Shown piece after piece: positions 44,233-56,080 of a stretch of DNA of 64,000 bases. The translations under genes and the position numbers were made by a program. A model generated the notes under the pieces. The model was not told the origin of the DNA. It was given only the letters and a program-made list of their open reading frames with translations, and did not search any database. The stretch's first letter is position 1. Every line of letters begins with the position of its first letter. This DNA is from Lasiosphaeria ovina (Eukaryota > Ascomycota > Sordariomycetes > Sordariales > Lasiosphaeriaceae), in contig JAULSN010000005.1 of the NCBI GenBank assembly GCA_033439765.1, forward strand, positions 3,921,001 to 3,985,000, written 5' to 3'.

Positions 44233-44986
44233 CCAGTATGAAGAGGCCCAGAGTGGTGTTTTGGGTTCCAGCGGCTGGCTTGGTTAGGTTTGGTTTAGCT
44301 AAAAATGACGAATATGAACACGACGACGAGAGACAATACCACGACACAGAAAGGAGACGCATGTGGAGTTGGCTTATACTACATTTTCTTTATTCGAAGT
44401 CTTGCTATATATATCCATATATATCGATAGGCTGTCTCTGGCTGCAGTACGACAAAGTTACCTTTCCTCGCTATAAAACGTGACAACTGTTGATGTGCTT
44501 TCGAGACAAGTTGGCTCCTCAACTATCTATGCTCGCAAAACAAAAGAAAGAAAGGACAAGGCATAGACATTCGTCATTCATTTAGCAAGGCAAGGCTTGT
44601 TATGATACAATACATTTCGCTTCTTCTCCCAATCTGTCTAAAGTTAACAACGAGCAAGCAGGCGCCCGCATCACGCCCTTGCGCATAGCAGACATCTCTC
44701 CTCGCTCCGTGTTCCTTCCAGTTATTCAGGGTTGATGAAAGCGTTCGGCGGGTGGTCTTCCATCTGCCATGTTTCGTCGTTCTAAGTGTACATTATTCTT
44801 GAGATTTTTGTATATCCCTACCGAATGTGAGAGATCCGCTCATTAGCAGATTCTTTTTTTCAGTAAAACGCCATGATTGCTGCATGAGTGCTGAATGATG
44901 ACAAGCCAACAGCAGACGCAAAAGATCAAAAAAGGAAGCGACGGTGCTCCCCGGACCATGTTGCCTGCTTCTTCGGCGAGAGGGAA
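44233..44986. other. convergent 3' region between MGMT and YAG7-like genes
   Basis: Contains A/T-rich stretches (TATATATCC repeats near 44408-44430) and probable 3' UTRs of both genes. No additional gene was seen. Confidence 0.55.
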
Positions 44987-46611
44987 TTACTGCGGCTGCT
45001 CATCACCGCCACGACGGGAGCGGTTCGGCATGCCACCGCGCGGTCCACCACGGCCGCGACCACGGCCCTCGCCGCGATATCCTCCACGGCCACGATAGCC
45101 ACCGCGGTCGCCGCCGCGGTCACCGCCGCGGCCTCGCCAGCCTCCCTCGCGGTTACCACGGTTGCGCTGCACCTGATGGAAGCCATCCTGGGAGTCCGTC
45201 GCGGCAGCAGGGGTTTCGGTTGAGGGCTCGGGATGGTCGTCGGCCCATGACTGGGTTGTGGTAGGTGCGACAGCTGTAGGGGCGACAGAGGGTGCAGGCG
45301 GGGCGGCAGGCTCAGCCTGGGCCACGGGGGCGGTTGCGGTTGGGCTGGGCTCAGCCTCGCTCGCATCATTGGGCACCTTGACCCACTCCTGCGACATGGT
45401 CATATCATTTGCAGCATCCCACTGGCCCTCTCCTGCCGCATTTGCGGCGGCATCACCAACATCAGCATTGCTAGGGGCGCTGGCACTCGAGGCAACTTCC
45501 TGGATATGGCCATTAGTCAGGGCGGCAGCTGAACCCTCGTCGATCTCGGTCAGGCCAGCATTGGCGACGGTGGGGTCCGTCTCGACAGGCTCCTTAGATT
45601 CAACCGTCTCCAGCTCCGACGCCTGAGGGGTGCTCTCAGCAGGGTAGACAGGGGAAGCGTAGGCGATAGACAGCTGTTTAACCTGGGCATCTGCAGCACA
45701 ACGAATTAGTACTCTTCCAAATGAACCACATTTCTTTGCTGGGGAACTTACAAGTCGTCTCTAGCACTTCGCCCCCGGTGCTACGCGTCTGCTCCTCGGC
45801 ACCCTGCACCAACTTCAACATGGTAGCCACGGCATTCTCGTCGCCAGAGTAGATGTGGAGTAGCACGCCCTCAAGAGCCATATTCTCGTCGGCAGTGTTA
45901 TCGATATCCTCAGCACGGCGTGCCGCAGCGAGACGGAGGAACTGGGAGAGAGTGAGGAGGTTGTTGTTGAGTGTCTCGCTGGCTTCCGCCTTGGCCTTCT
46001 GCTCGAGCTCAGAACGAAGCTCGGCCTTCTCCTTCTCAAACTTCTCAGCCAAGACCTTCTCGCGCTCGGCAATGCGGCCACGGTTCTCGAGATCAATCTT
46101 CTTGTGCTGGGCAAGCTGCTCTTCCAGCTGGCAGAGCTGTCCCAGCAGCGCGGGTTTCTTCTGGTGCGAAGATTTCTGATCGGCATTGATGAGCTTCAAG
46201 GCGACAAGGTCATCGAGGGTCTTGCCGGGGTGCTCTGCTATGATGTTATCGATTTTTGCCGAATTGGTCTGGAAGATGCTGTTAGTAGGCAACCAATTGA
46301 AGTGGTTCGGGTTCTATCACACGAGACTCACAATCTTCTTGGTCACATTGCGGATGCTCCTACGGGGGGGTTAAATCGTTAGCACAATGACTGGAAGGGA
46401 AGGGGGGAAAGTTGTCGCCTCACTTCTGAAGTTCGCGGATATATGCGTTGTCCGCAAACTCATCGTCCTTGTCGTTGGCAGCCACCGAGGCAGGCTTGGA
46501 GGTCGAGACAGCGGGGGCCGGGGACTCGGTTCGCTCAACCTTCGACTTCTTCTTCCTGGCCGACTTGGACTCGGTAGGAGCTGGAGGGTTTTGGATGGGA
46601 GAAGTAGCCAT
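44987..46611 (-). CDS. YAG7-like protein with RGG-rich C-terminus
   Basis: CDS is complement(join(44987..45690, 45752..46268, 46332..46359, 46424..46611)), 478 aa. The N-terminus is Lys/Ser/Pro-rich (KSARKKKSK). A conserved segment follows across three exons: YIRELQKSIRNVTKKI, TNSAKIDNIIAEHPGKTLDD and LVALKLINADQK. A coiled coil comes next (LEEQLAQHKKIDLENRGRIA), then FLRLAAARRAED and a helical region with LEGVLLHIYSGDENAV. The second half is Ala/Pro/Glu-rich, ending in Arg/Gly repeats (WRGRGGDRGGDRGGYRG). This arrangement matches the fungal YAG7 family, whose role is poorly defined. The RGG tail suggests RNA binding and arginine methylation. Introns are 64, 63 and 61 nt and include a 28-nt exon. 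Junctions QK|SIRN, KKI|TNS and ETT|YAQ are supported by continuity. Confidence 0.85.
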
Positions 46612-47723
46612 GTCGAATTGGGTCGGCACGCTTTGGGTAGCTATTTGCGTGTTCAAGGAAGCCGGGGCGAAGCTGTCTGGGGCAGGCAGCCGTGGGATTT
46701 TTTGGGGGGTTCTTCGGTGCAGTGCTTGTTGGAGAACAGAGATGCAGATGTCTCGAAACGAGAGCGCGCAGCCAAATCAAAAGTTTGTAGAAGGTATGAC
46801 AGCAGAGGGGATCGAGGTTTGGGTGTGGGTTTTTTGGGGTTTGCGAGTGGTTGTGAAAAAGGTCAACGTTGTTGGGTTGACGGGCAGAGGTGGAGTAGGA
46901 AATTTTCGAAGTTCCGTGCCCCCCTAGGCGACAGGGCCGCGTGCCTGCCAACCCCGGGTTTTTCAGAACACGGGCGCCTTAGCACGGGCCAAGGCACCCC
47001 GCCTCTCCCGCCTCGTTTGCTCTTTTGGGGGGGGCCAGGCTGAGAGAAGCCAGCCGAAGCACTAAGAACATTCAGACGAACCGTTTGACCTAGGTGTCGA
47101 GCGGTGCGACTCACCTCCCGAGACATTATGCCAAGTTCATGGAATTATAAGTGGATAGGAGACGCGATATCCGTATTCTTGACTCCATACCGTAGCTCTC
47201 ACTTTGCTACCTAAGATATTATGGGAGTTACAGGGCACAGTACATACGATGGAGCAACTGCTTCCAATTGGCGTGCATCATCAACCAACAAGGTGTCCCC
47301 AACCGCCAAAAATAGCTGACTGCGCTGACGGCCCGCCTCAATTGATGTTCCCTAGGCTTGCTTGCATACCTTCCTGGTAGTGTATGTAAGGTATGTAGAA
47401 ACAAATGCCCAAGTAAGTTATCTCCAACAGGCACCGAGGTCAGTATCCCCACACTCGGTGGGAATGGCTTGCTCGCTTCCTAGTCGCGTGCTTGAATGGT
47501 TGAGCACAAGTCTAGGCTTTCGTGTTACCCTTTTACTGGGTAGTATCAGCTCTTACACCAGTCCTCGATCGACTGTCACTGGTGTTTTCCTTGTCTCAAA
47601 AGACATCTCCCGTTGAGGACGGGGTGGCAGATCTAGCGAGGTGATTTTGTCCTGCCTGGAGGTATCGTACCAGTCGTACTGGAGTGTCTGTCCTCAGCCC
47701 GGACACATCGGTTCCCGGTCACC
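46612..47723. other. intergenic between YAG7-like and CENP-W genes
   Basis: Holds the YAG7-like promoter side and the CENP-W 3' side. No coding signal stands out in either strand. A G-run lies at about 47028-47035. Confidence 0.5.
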
Positions 47724-48164
47724 TCATCCCTTGAATTTGGCCAGCGAATCCTGAAATAGCAATGCTGCATGAGTACTATAATGCGGGCTCCTGGGCCGGG
47801 TTTGACGAGTAAGAGCACTTACCGCCGTGACCTTTCTAACACCCCGGGCTGTGATACCTCGCTCACCCCCTTGCTTGGCCTCGATGGTTGCCTCTTTCAT
47901 CAGCCTGCACCGTGTCAGTCAGTCTGGGAAGGCTAGAGACACGGATGAGGGACATGGGGGAAGTCCTCACGTTTGCATGAACAGCGCGTAGTCCAGGAAG
48001 ATCTAGGAGAGCAAACAGTAAGAAACACGCTCCATCGTCGCGAGGACTAGGGATCAGTAAGTATGTACCAGCACGTCAACATTCTTGCTGACGTTGCAGT
48101 TTGAGTGAGCCTTGACAATTTTTTTGACTGTCGCCCGTGGATAGAGCTTTTGCCCGGGCGCCAT
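47724..48164 (-). CDS. CENP-W, histone-fold inner-kinetochore protein
   Basis: CDS is complement(join(47724..47750, 47823..47904, 47971..48002, 48069..48164)), 78 aa, the usual size. CENP-W pairs with CENP-T and is part of the CCAN (with CENP-S/X) at centromeric chromatin. The spliced protein is one histone fold: YPRATVKKIVKAHSNCNVSK, then NVDVLIFLDYALFMQTLMKEA, GITARGVRKVTADSL and AKFKG at the end. The gene is four tiny exons (96, 32, 82 and 27 nt) with introns of 66, 66 and 72 nt, so no single frame shows it whole. Donors are GTACAT, GTGAGG and GTAAGT, and acceptors CTAG, GCAG and TCAG. It is divergent from the prefoldin subunit gene. Confidence 0.92.
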
Positions 48165-48604
48165 TTTAGGCTCCTCTTGATTCGATTTACGGTTTGTGGC
48201 GGGACACAGAATACAGTCGGCGATTTGACGTGAAAGGGTGATGAATGAGGTGCTTGAGAATGCGAGAGTGGATTTGACGATTGTTAGCATTCAGGCAATC
48301 GCGCTCAAGTGCCAGATGTGAATTGATCCTTGTTCGGTTTGTTGACTCGGGCGTGGGCTAAGGTAAGCGGCCAATCGGGGAAAAGATGGAGCGACCCACC
48401 AAAACCCACCTCGAAGACCCCTGTCACTTTTGCCCGATTTCGCTGTGTGGTCTACTGGTCAGGCGTCGAGGCTCGGACAAATTCAAGCTCCAGAGCTAAG
48501 CTAATAGGGCGCCGTTTGTGACAGCCGAAAGGGCCAAACCGACGACGACTTCCTATTTTCAGCAACGAGCTGACCACCAAGATCAGAAGCACCTTCGATA
48601 GATA
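48165..48604. promoter_or_regulatory. shared divergent promoter of CENP-W and prefoldin subunit 4
   Basis: 440 bp between the two ATGs must contain both promoters. No TATA or named site stands out. Confidence 0.5.
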
Positions 48605-49228
48605 ATGAATCGGCGCATGGTAAGACTATATGCGTCTCGCATCGCGCGGCCCCTTGATTGAAATCCCTGCTGACGGCCTGCCTAACAGTTGACGAGGGAG
48701 GAGGAGGAGGCTGCGGGAGAGGAGATCGAGGTCCGCCGCGAGGACCAGGACAAGATCAACAAATTCAGCCGCCTGCACCAACACGAGCTGTCAATAGAAG
48801 AGAAGTTGACCACCAAGAACGTGAGCGCGGTCCCGACACAACCGAGAGCCAGGAGGCAGGATCAATGGGCCGAGTCGCTGAACCAATTTACAGAAGGAGA
48901 AAGAGGAACTCGACGACGTCACCACTGAGCTCGAGCTTGCTGACGAGGACGAGACTGTCCCGTGAGTAACACCCCCACGATTTTTTTTATCTTGAACCGC
49001 AGTGAAAGGAGCTATTGTGCTGAGACCCGGCGTAGATACAAGATTGGCGACGCCTTCTTCCACGTATCACTACCTCAAGCCCAGGAGATGTTAGGCATCT
49101 CGTCCGCAAAAATAGAAGACGAAATCACGGCGCTTGAGGACAAGCTAGCCGGTATCCGAGACGAGATGACCGAGCTCAAGGTTGACCTATATGCGAGATT
49201 TGGGAAAACAATCAATCTTGAGACATGA
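48605..49228 (+). CDS. prefoldin subunit 4 (GIM3)
   Basis: CDS is join(48605..48619, 48689..48820, 48894..48961, 49036..49228), 135 aa. Prefoldin is a hexameric co-chaperone that hands nascent actin and tubulin to the CCT chaperonin; subunit 4 is a beta-type subunit. The protein has MNRRM then LTREEEEAAGEEIEV. An N-terminal coiled coil (DQDKINKFSRLHQHE) and the beta-hairpin segment YKIGDAFFHV follow. The C-terminal coiled coil (EDEITALEDKLAGIRDEM) ends LYARFGKTINLE. Exon 1 is only 15 nt. Introns are 69, 73 and 74 nt, and junctions TKN|KEKEELDD and TVP|YKIGDAFF are as expected for the family. Confidence 0.95.
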
Positions 49229-51591
49229 TGCCAAAAATGAGCTTCTCTTCCACATCAGAAATCCACGCATGTGAACCGCTGCTGCATGCCTCCTCACCCG
49301 CAAACTCGGGACGGTGACACAATGATCAGCCCACTCAGTCCGGCTTCGGCACGCGTGCATCTGTATGCATCTGTTATCCACGATCAAGACTCAACCATCG
49401 AGTCCTGTGTGGTTGTCAGCGAGTTTAGGGACGAATCAAGCCAACATCATCATCCTGCCACCTTCGGCTGTCTTCCGAATATGCCCATTCAATTGCATTT
49501 GATAGCGACAGAAAGAGGGGCCGGCCTGTGAAAGCTCCTCGGGAATGAAACGAGTGGTACGGTGGCAGCACGCAGGCAGGTTGCAGAGCCTTGCGTATGT
49601 GGTCAGCACCTGGTTTTCCCCGACGAAAAGTGAATTTCAACCCAGGCCTATGGCACATACTCACAAAGAAGCATCGACCGACTTTTGTTCATTCACACGA
49701 GACTCATGTCTTCAGGGAAGGTGCCAGGTTTCTGTGTACAAGCCAGCGTGATCGAGCAGCGGCGGTATTCCGTGCTAATTAACTGGTCAGGGAGTTCTGC
49801 CTCGCGAGCGGTTGAATGAGGCACCGTTAGTATATGCTATACCTAGGTACCTTACCTACGTAGCTATGTCCCTGCACGCATAAGCCTTGACCTTCCTCTT
49901 GGAACCGCTGAGTTCGTTGGGAAGATGTTGACATCATTTTCAAGAAGCTAAGAACACCAAGGTGCTTAGGCAACCCAGGCTTGTATCCAACTTTTCTAGG
50001 AAGTGAAGCCGAGTCTGCGCTGTTAAAGTTTACCGGCTGATGAGACTAAGCACGCCTGAAATCGTTTCAAGAACGGCACCTACGAGGTTGAGAAAAAACC
50101 GCTTTGATCCAACCGGCAACGATTCCGTTCGCAAGCAACGTCATTGCTGCACTCGAGATTTCTAGCCCAGCTAAGAACAATTTTCTTTCCGGGTGTTGCA
50201 TACTCAATGACACCGCCATTAATGTTCGGATGGGTGGATAGCTTTAATGCCCGACTGACTTGTGATAGATGTTATGGATGCTTGAGACCCGACACATGCA
50301 TGAGCAAAAGTCAACTACAATTCGAACCCTCTCTCGGCGATTCTGCTGTGCAAGTTAAGGGATTCCAGTCTCTGAACACTGCGTCTCCTCGCAGTACAGC
50401 GTCTCCGGCGAGGCGTCTTTCTCGTCAACAATTTCCAGTTTTCTTACAAGTTATCTGAGCGGTCCTTAGTTGATACGCCTGGACCCTCGTGCGCCCTGAA
50501 ACGCCATTTAATTCGGAAATTGGGGCTAAATAACATTCGTCGGATTCGTGGCCCTATGATGGCGCCTCCTAGTCTCTCTTCTCGAGATTATCTTGTACGG
50601 CTGGAGGGCAAACGCGCTTGCACCGTTCAAAGTCAATACAGCCTAGGGGGCCACCATCGTTTTAGTAGCCCGACTCCTTGGTTCGGCTACGTCGGGCAGC
50701 TTGCAGGACGGATCCAATGGCCCGACATTGGCGGACAATGCACTCATGCCAAGGTTCGCAAGGACATTCACAGCCTGCCGCTACCTGTTCGACGCCAACG
50801 CCCTCGTTTGGTGTTTCCTGTTGCCCACTCCACCGCCATGGACATTTCACAAGCCGGCAACAACTGAGATGATAGCCAGAATAAACCCTCTATCCAAAAC
50901 AGACAGTCTGCTATGTCACGACAGACGGGTATCTCTGTTCGCAGCGAAGACTGGGTCCGGCTTGAACAGTCAAACCCCACAGAGTTAGGAGAGCAGGTGG
51001 AGGATGTCTAGCGTCAAGAATCTGCTCATAATGGGAGGTCAGCCGATCGTGGGGTGTAGGACACGGAGAGAATAAAGAATAAGGCAAAGAACCCTGCCAG
51101 GAAAAGCCTCAAATAGGTATTTCTAATAATAAAACAGGCCTCTTAAGATTCTGTGCCAAAGGTTTCAAGGGTTCTAAAAGCCACCCCCTCCTCACCAAAG
51201 AAAAACATTCAGGGCGAGGCAAAGAAGGCCATCAATATCTTAGAGTATCCTGCGCTAACAAACATCGGGGACTGGAGTATGCAATACATCCGCAGCCACG
51301 CCGATGCCATACTCGTATCATATAGACACAATACATGGAGGCATGGCTAAATACACGACAGAATCTCCATAGCACATATTCATACATACTGTGAACATAT
51401 TTTCGTACGTACGCCGGTTGCCTCGCGGCGGGGAGGAGACCACTAGGTATTATGTGGGTTTATTTATTTCCATGCATGTACAGTATATGAATAATAATGA
51501 CATTTCGTGTGCCTGCCTCCCTCATCGGCAGTTCAGACTATTTGTTACCCGGCATGAACTGCCTACCTAGCCAGCGAGAATACCACATCAG
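49229..51591. other. intergenic, no supported gene
   Basis: Frames up to about 115 codons are present (50520-50867 and others), but none has a domain or splice support, and most overlap on opposite strands. Nothing transposon-like was recognised. Confidence 0.45.
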
Positions 51592-51693
51592 TCAGTAGTA
51601 CCGCGGCAGGCTTGCCTCCGATTCTGCCCCTGTCTTGGTTTCCCAGAGGGGGACTTCCTTTTCCGTTCGGCCCCTGTTTGCTACTACTACAAA

Positions 51694-51728
<35 letters not shown>

Positions 51729-52991
51729 CGGTCGCCGCCTTCCCGACGCTGCGAAGTTTGGGTTTGCTATCACCGATACTATCGCCGATTCCACCGCCTC
51801 TAGCTGCTATTCTTGCTCCTGTCTCTGGCGGCGGCGGCGCTGCTTGCGTGGGAGACACGGGCGCTGCTGCTGCTGCCGCCGCCGCCGGCTCGGTCCTGGC
51901 CTGGCGGTAGACGTCGTCGCGGAGCATGCCGAAGCGGTCGACGTGCAGCGGGAACGCGTCGAACACGTCGCGCCGCCGCTGCGCCGCGAGGCGGACCGAG
52001 ACGAAGTCTTGGATTACCGGGTAGGTTTTGGGCCTGGCGGCTCCTGCTGCTGCTGTTGATGGGCCGTTGGCGAACAGGCCGGCGGAGCTGGTGGCGGCGG
52101 CTGAGGGCTGCTTGGTGTTGTTGGCGTACTGGGAAAGCCGCGAGACGATGCTGGCGTTGAGGTGCGTCGTCATCTCGGGGTAGCTGAGCCCCTCGGAAAT
52201 CGGCAGCAGGTAAAGGCTGAGGAAGTGCTTGCTGTGGTGCGGTTTCATGGTGTATTCTTGTGCCGTGATGCTTGGATGGGCGGTTTAGTTGCTGCGTGGT
52301 TGTTTGTTTTGGTGGGGAGTGAAAAGGGGTTATCGTGACTTAAAGGGCTGGGCTGGGCTGGGCTGGGCTGGGTGTAGTGAGGCGGGTAATACAAATGAAG
52401 AGGAGACAAGAGAAATGGCACACACCACTGCAGGCATCTGTCGGCACTCTTGTGCCGGATCTCGGCGTCAACTTTCAGGATGGTGCTATACCTTCCCGGA
52501 TCGATGCAGCGCCGCCTGAAGTTTGCAATGATGGTCTGGCGGAGGGCCGCGAGGTTGGCAATGCCATCACCATCGCCATCGCCATCGCCATCGCTATCCT
52601 TGTTGGCACGGGTGTTGTGTGGAAAGACTCCATTTGACGAATACCCAGGTGAATGTCCTGGACTTTCCAGCATCTGTGCCAGGGGCTGTGGTTGCGATGG
52701 TGGTTCATCCTTGGCAATCGTCTGTTTCTGTTGCTGTTGTTTCTGCTCCAGGGGTTTGAGGTTGCTTGGGTTTTCAGGGGGTTTAAATGCGCTAATCACC
52801 GAAGCCTGGCTCTCGCCGCCGCCGGCCTGGGATGGGATTTCATAGAGCCAGTCGCGGATGGCGGTGGTGCCGTTATTGACTTTGTAGCCGTTGTAGCTAA
52901 TGAGGTTGTTGCGGCCGTCGTCATTGTCGTCGTGTCTGCTGTCGAATATCGGGAGGCCGTCCCTTCTGCCATCTTGATTCCGGCTCATCAT
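51592..52991 (-). CDS. conserved-looking fungal protein of unknown function, low-complexity rich
   Basis: CDS is complement(join(51592..52270, 52429..52991)), 413 aa. No family was recognised. The N-terminal half contains NLISYNGYKVNNGTTAIRDW and LYEIPSQAGG. A Gln-rich run and an Asp-Gly repeat (six DG, from a GATGGC array) follow, then LAALRQTIIANFRRRCIDPG and ADRCLH. The junction to exon 2 gives ITAQEYTMKPHHSKHF and LSLYLLPISEGLSYPEM, well-formed helical text that supports the splice. The C-terminus has QDFVSVRLAAQRRRDVFDAF and long poly-Ala runs from GCA repeats. The acceptor is CCAAG. The 158-nt intron contains a GGGCT pentamer array. The order (helical core plus repeats, two consecutive Met at the start) suggests a regulatory or scaffold protein, but that is inference. 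Confidence 0.75.
52345..52372. repeat. pentanucleotide array (GGGCT)5 inside an intron
   Basis: Five GGGCT units plus GGG, read directly. It lies within the intron of the unknown gene at 51592-52991; transcribed, it reads AGCCC repeats. Confidence 0.95.
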
Positions 52992-53824
52992 AGGTATGGA
53001 TGGGGCAGGAGCAGCAACTTAATCACAGCCCCCAACGCGAAGACCAAATTGTAAATGCATAAAATTCTTATGACAGTCCGTATCACGAGTGTCATGATCC
53101 AAATCCATAACGCAAGTGGTAGGCTCAAGTGTAGATGAAGTGTAGATGAGTTTTGGTGTGTAGACTGTTTTGCAGCGGTGGCCGGAGGCGTTGGGGGTGA
53201 GTTCGCTGGGCAACCACCTAATTCGGGTACAGTACAGGAGCAAGTTCATTGGTGGCCGTTGACAAGAGGGTTTAGGTTCACTTCAGGGCTGCAGCAGCTC
53301 AGCTGTGAAGGAATTGGCCGTCATGTACATTTCCCCTTCCAGACTCGAACTGACAGCCAGAGCAGCTTCAGTGCCCTGCCCAACCAATTGAGCTTCCATG
53401 AACGCGGTCAAGCTGGAGCCGTGGGCGTTTGAGGTCCGTAGCAACCAACCACCGCCGAAGGGAGCGTCGAGACAAAGCTTTCACATCCTGTGTTTTCCAA
53501 CCCATAACAGAAAATTAAATAAAAAATGAACCGCAAAGACTGAAAGAAACTTACTGTAATAAGGCCTATCACGGCTCACTAAGAATCGCATCGCCATCGA
53601 TACCTGATCACTGACATGGAGGGCAAGGGAAGAGAGAGCGAAAGCACCTTCAAAGTCAAGTCACATTTCATCAGGTCACAGACAGCGAGTTGAGAGTTGA
53701 AAAAACCACGGGCAAAGCGCCGTTTCAGGCCGAGATCGTACAGACAAGGGGCTACAGTATTTTCGCTTCTGTTAAAAATCATATCATTGCAAGTCCATGA
53801 AGCATACACATGTGTGTGGTGTTT
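52992..53824. other. intergenic between unknown gene and sec6 3' end
   Basis: No coding signal. It includes the sec6 3' UTR side and the promoter side of the unknown gene. Confidence 0.5.
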
Positions 53825-56080
53825 TCATTTCACCTTGCTCATGACCGTCTCGGGGCCGCGGACGACGTCCATCTGGGCGGCCCTGGCCTTGACGGCGTTG
53901 AGCATGCTCCTATCAAAGTCGTCGCGCGACCTGAGAACGGCCTCGACCCAGCTGATCTGCAGGTCCCAGTAGCCGCGCTTGAAGGCCTCGAACACGGCGG
54001 GCACCTGCTCCTTCTCGACCGTCAGCAGCTGCAGGAACGGCTCCGTGACGCGCCACGTCTCCTTGATGGAGATTCCCACGCCCGGGTTGGGCAGGTTGCT
54101 GAAGTAGCCAAACGCCGTCGACAGGTCGTCAAAGATCTTGTCTTGGAACTTGTCGCTGCGGCGGAACTTGGCGCCCTTGTTGCGCACCGACGACAGGTAG
54201 CGGATCAGCAGCTCCTCGGCAAAGATCTCGATGAAGATGTCGAGGAGCGAGTGGTGCAGCACCTGCTTGTAGTCGCTCACGTACTCCTCAAACGTCGCCA
54301 CCATGCGCGCCATGGCCGTGCTCGTGTACCACTTGGCCGTGAAGAAGTCGGGCATGACGGCCTTGAAGTCGATGGTGAAGACGAGCTGCGCGAACTTGGT
54401 GATGCACCACGTGCTCAGGTCCACGTACCCGTCGCGGATCGCCATGACCTCGCTCTCGGCCCGCTCCATGTACTGCGGCGTGACCATGTCGGTGAATTTC
54501 TTCTGGAAGTCCGAGAGGTAGCCCAGCCGGCTCCCGTCCTCGCTGTCGTCGATGCAGGCGATCTGGTCGTTCGCCGTGGCCACCAGCCAGTCCTGCAGGG
54601 GCTGGAACCCGTCCAGCTCGACCATCTTGCCAGTCTCATAGCGGGCCGCCTCGTCCTCGAGCATCTTTTGCCACCCCTGCTGGCGCGTCCTCAGCCTCTG
54701 GAACATGGCATCGACCACGCCCTCGACAACGTCAGCCCGCTTCGAGTTGGCCGCAACGTCCAGCTGCTCCCGCAGCATCCTCCACAGGTCGACCAAGTTT
54801 TTGGTCCGGAAGTAGCCGTATTCGTCCACCTCAAGGTTGCCGCCCTCGGCGTTGCGTGCGGCAAAGTCCTTCCTCTCCTGCACAAATATGCGGTCGATCC
54901 ACTCGTCCAAGAAGCGGATAATGAGGGAGCGGAAGTCGCGCACGAGCTCCGTCTCCCTGTTGTCGATGACGTGCGGCGTGAGCTCGTCCTGCTTGAAGCC
55001 GAGCTTGTTCATCTTTCTGTAGTATTTCTCAGGCCAGCTGACAATCTCGAGCGTGTGTGATGACGACGTCTGCGGGTCGTCGATGAGGCCCACGAGAAAC
55101 GCGTGCATAAGGTCGTGGTACATTGTTGCCCACGTCTTGAAGATCTTCCACTTCTTCGGCATCAGCTGCACCATGCCCAGCCTTACCGTGTTGAGGTCGT
55201 TGAAGTACCACTTGAGGCTCTTCTCCAGCTCCTTGGGATCTCCCAGGAACTGCTCCCTGCTTTCGGCGAACTGGCTCTCGCCGACCTGCTTTATAGCCTT
55301 AAGGAACTTGTCCTTATACCCCCTCACCGTCTTTGCGCCGTCCGTGATGCTCTGGAAGCGCGTGGCGATCTCCTTGTGGTCCTTTAGTGCCTCCTGGAGC
55401 GCCAGAACCCTCTGGTCGCTCTTCTCTTCGGCCTCAATGACCAGCGCGAACCGGACCACAAGACTATTATTGTCGTCGACCACCAGATTGATGAGACTCT
55501 GGGCGATCAGGGTGATGTGCTCGTCGAACCACTTGACGGCGCTGTCGAGGCGCTCAAAGTAGTCCTCGAGCGTGGACTGCAGGCTGGGGTCGTCGCCGCG
55601 CTGGATCTGCTCGATTGCGTCGTCGCGGATGTTGCGCAGCTGCGTCAGCTCGTAGTGGATGGCGAGCAGGTTGGGCATGTTCTCGGCGTCGGCGTCGTCC
55701 TGGCGCAGCATCTCGAGCACACCGTTCAGGCGGTCGCTGAACATCTCGAGGTTGCGGCGCATGGCCTCGACGGCGCCAAAGTTGCGGTGGGCCTGGGACA
55801 CGAGGTTGATGGTGGCAAAGTCGGTGATCATGTTCTGGGAGCCCGAGCATATCTTGTCGATCTTCATCATTTCCTCCTTGATCTGCTGCACCGTCTTCTG
55901 CCCGTCGGCGAGGCCATTCATGCCCGACTGTGTCGTCTCGAGCTGGTCGCGCAGGCCGCTGCGCAGCTGCGAGTCGACGGCCGCCTTCTTGCGCGTGAAC
56001 TCGGCCTTGAGGGCGGCAATCTTGTCGAGGTCGTCGGGGTGCCGCAGCAGCTCCGCCAGTTTGACGGGCGGCACGTCCAT
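53825..56080 (-). CDS. sec6: exocyst complex component Sec6
   Basis: Single exon, 751 aa, the normal length. Sec6 is one of eight subunits of the exocyst, which tethers secretory vesicles to the plasma membrane at growth sites such as hyphal tips; it also contacts the t-SNARE Sec9. The N-terminus has a coiled coil (KLAELLRHPDDLDKIAALKA, INLVSQAHRNFGAVEAM, LLAIHYELTQLRNIRDDA). The C-terminal Sec6 domain includes YGYFRTKNLVDLWRMLREQL, FFTAKWYTSTAMARMVATFE and YLSSVRNKGAKFRRSDKFQD. No intron was needed. The long antisense frame (416 codons) is a shadow of GC-rich codon use. Confidence 0.97.
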   Translation of the reverse strand: MDVPPVKLAELLRHPDDLDKIAALKAEFTRKKAAVDSQLRSGLRDQLETTQSGMNGLADGQKTVQQIKEEMMKIDKICSGSQNMITDFATINLVSQAHRNFGAVEAMRRNLEMFSDRLNGVLEMLRQDDADAENMPNLLAIHYELTQLRNIRDDAIEQIQRGDDPSLQSTLEDYFERLDSAVKWFDEHITLIAQSLINLVVDDNNSLVVRFALVIEAEEKSDQRVLALQEALKDHKEIATRFQSITDGAKTVRGYKDKFLKAIKQVGESQFAESREQFLGDPKELEKSLKWYFNDLNTVRLGMVQLMPKKWKIFKTWATMYHDLMHAFLVGLIDDPQTSSSHTLEIVSWPEKYYRKMNKLGFKQDELTPHVIDNRETELVRDFRSLIIRFLDEWIDRIFVQERKDFAARNAEGGNLEVDEYGYFRTKNLVDLWRMLREQLDVAANSKRADVVEGVVDAMFQRLRTRQQGWQKMLEDEAARYETGKMVELDGFQPLQDWLVATANDQIACIDDSEDGSRLGYLSDFQKKFTDMVTPQYMERAESEVMAIRDGYVDLSTWCITKFAQLVFTIDFKAVMPDFFTAKWYTSTAMARMVATFEEYVSDYKQVLHHSLLDIFIEIFAEELLIRYLSSVRNKGAKFRRSDKFQDKIFDDLSTAFGYFSNLPNPGVGISIKETWRVTEPFLQLLTVEKEQVPAVFEAFKRGYWDLQISWVEAVLRSRDDFDRSMLNAVKARAAQMDVVRGPETVMSKVK

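Noticed and set aside
53810..55060. 416-codon plus-strand frame
   Set aside because: Antisense of Sec6; the Val/Leu/His-rich text is the usual mirror of GC-biased codons.
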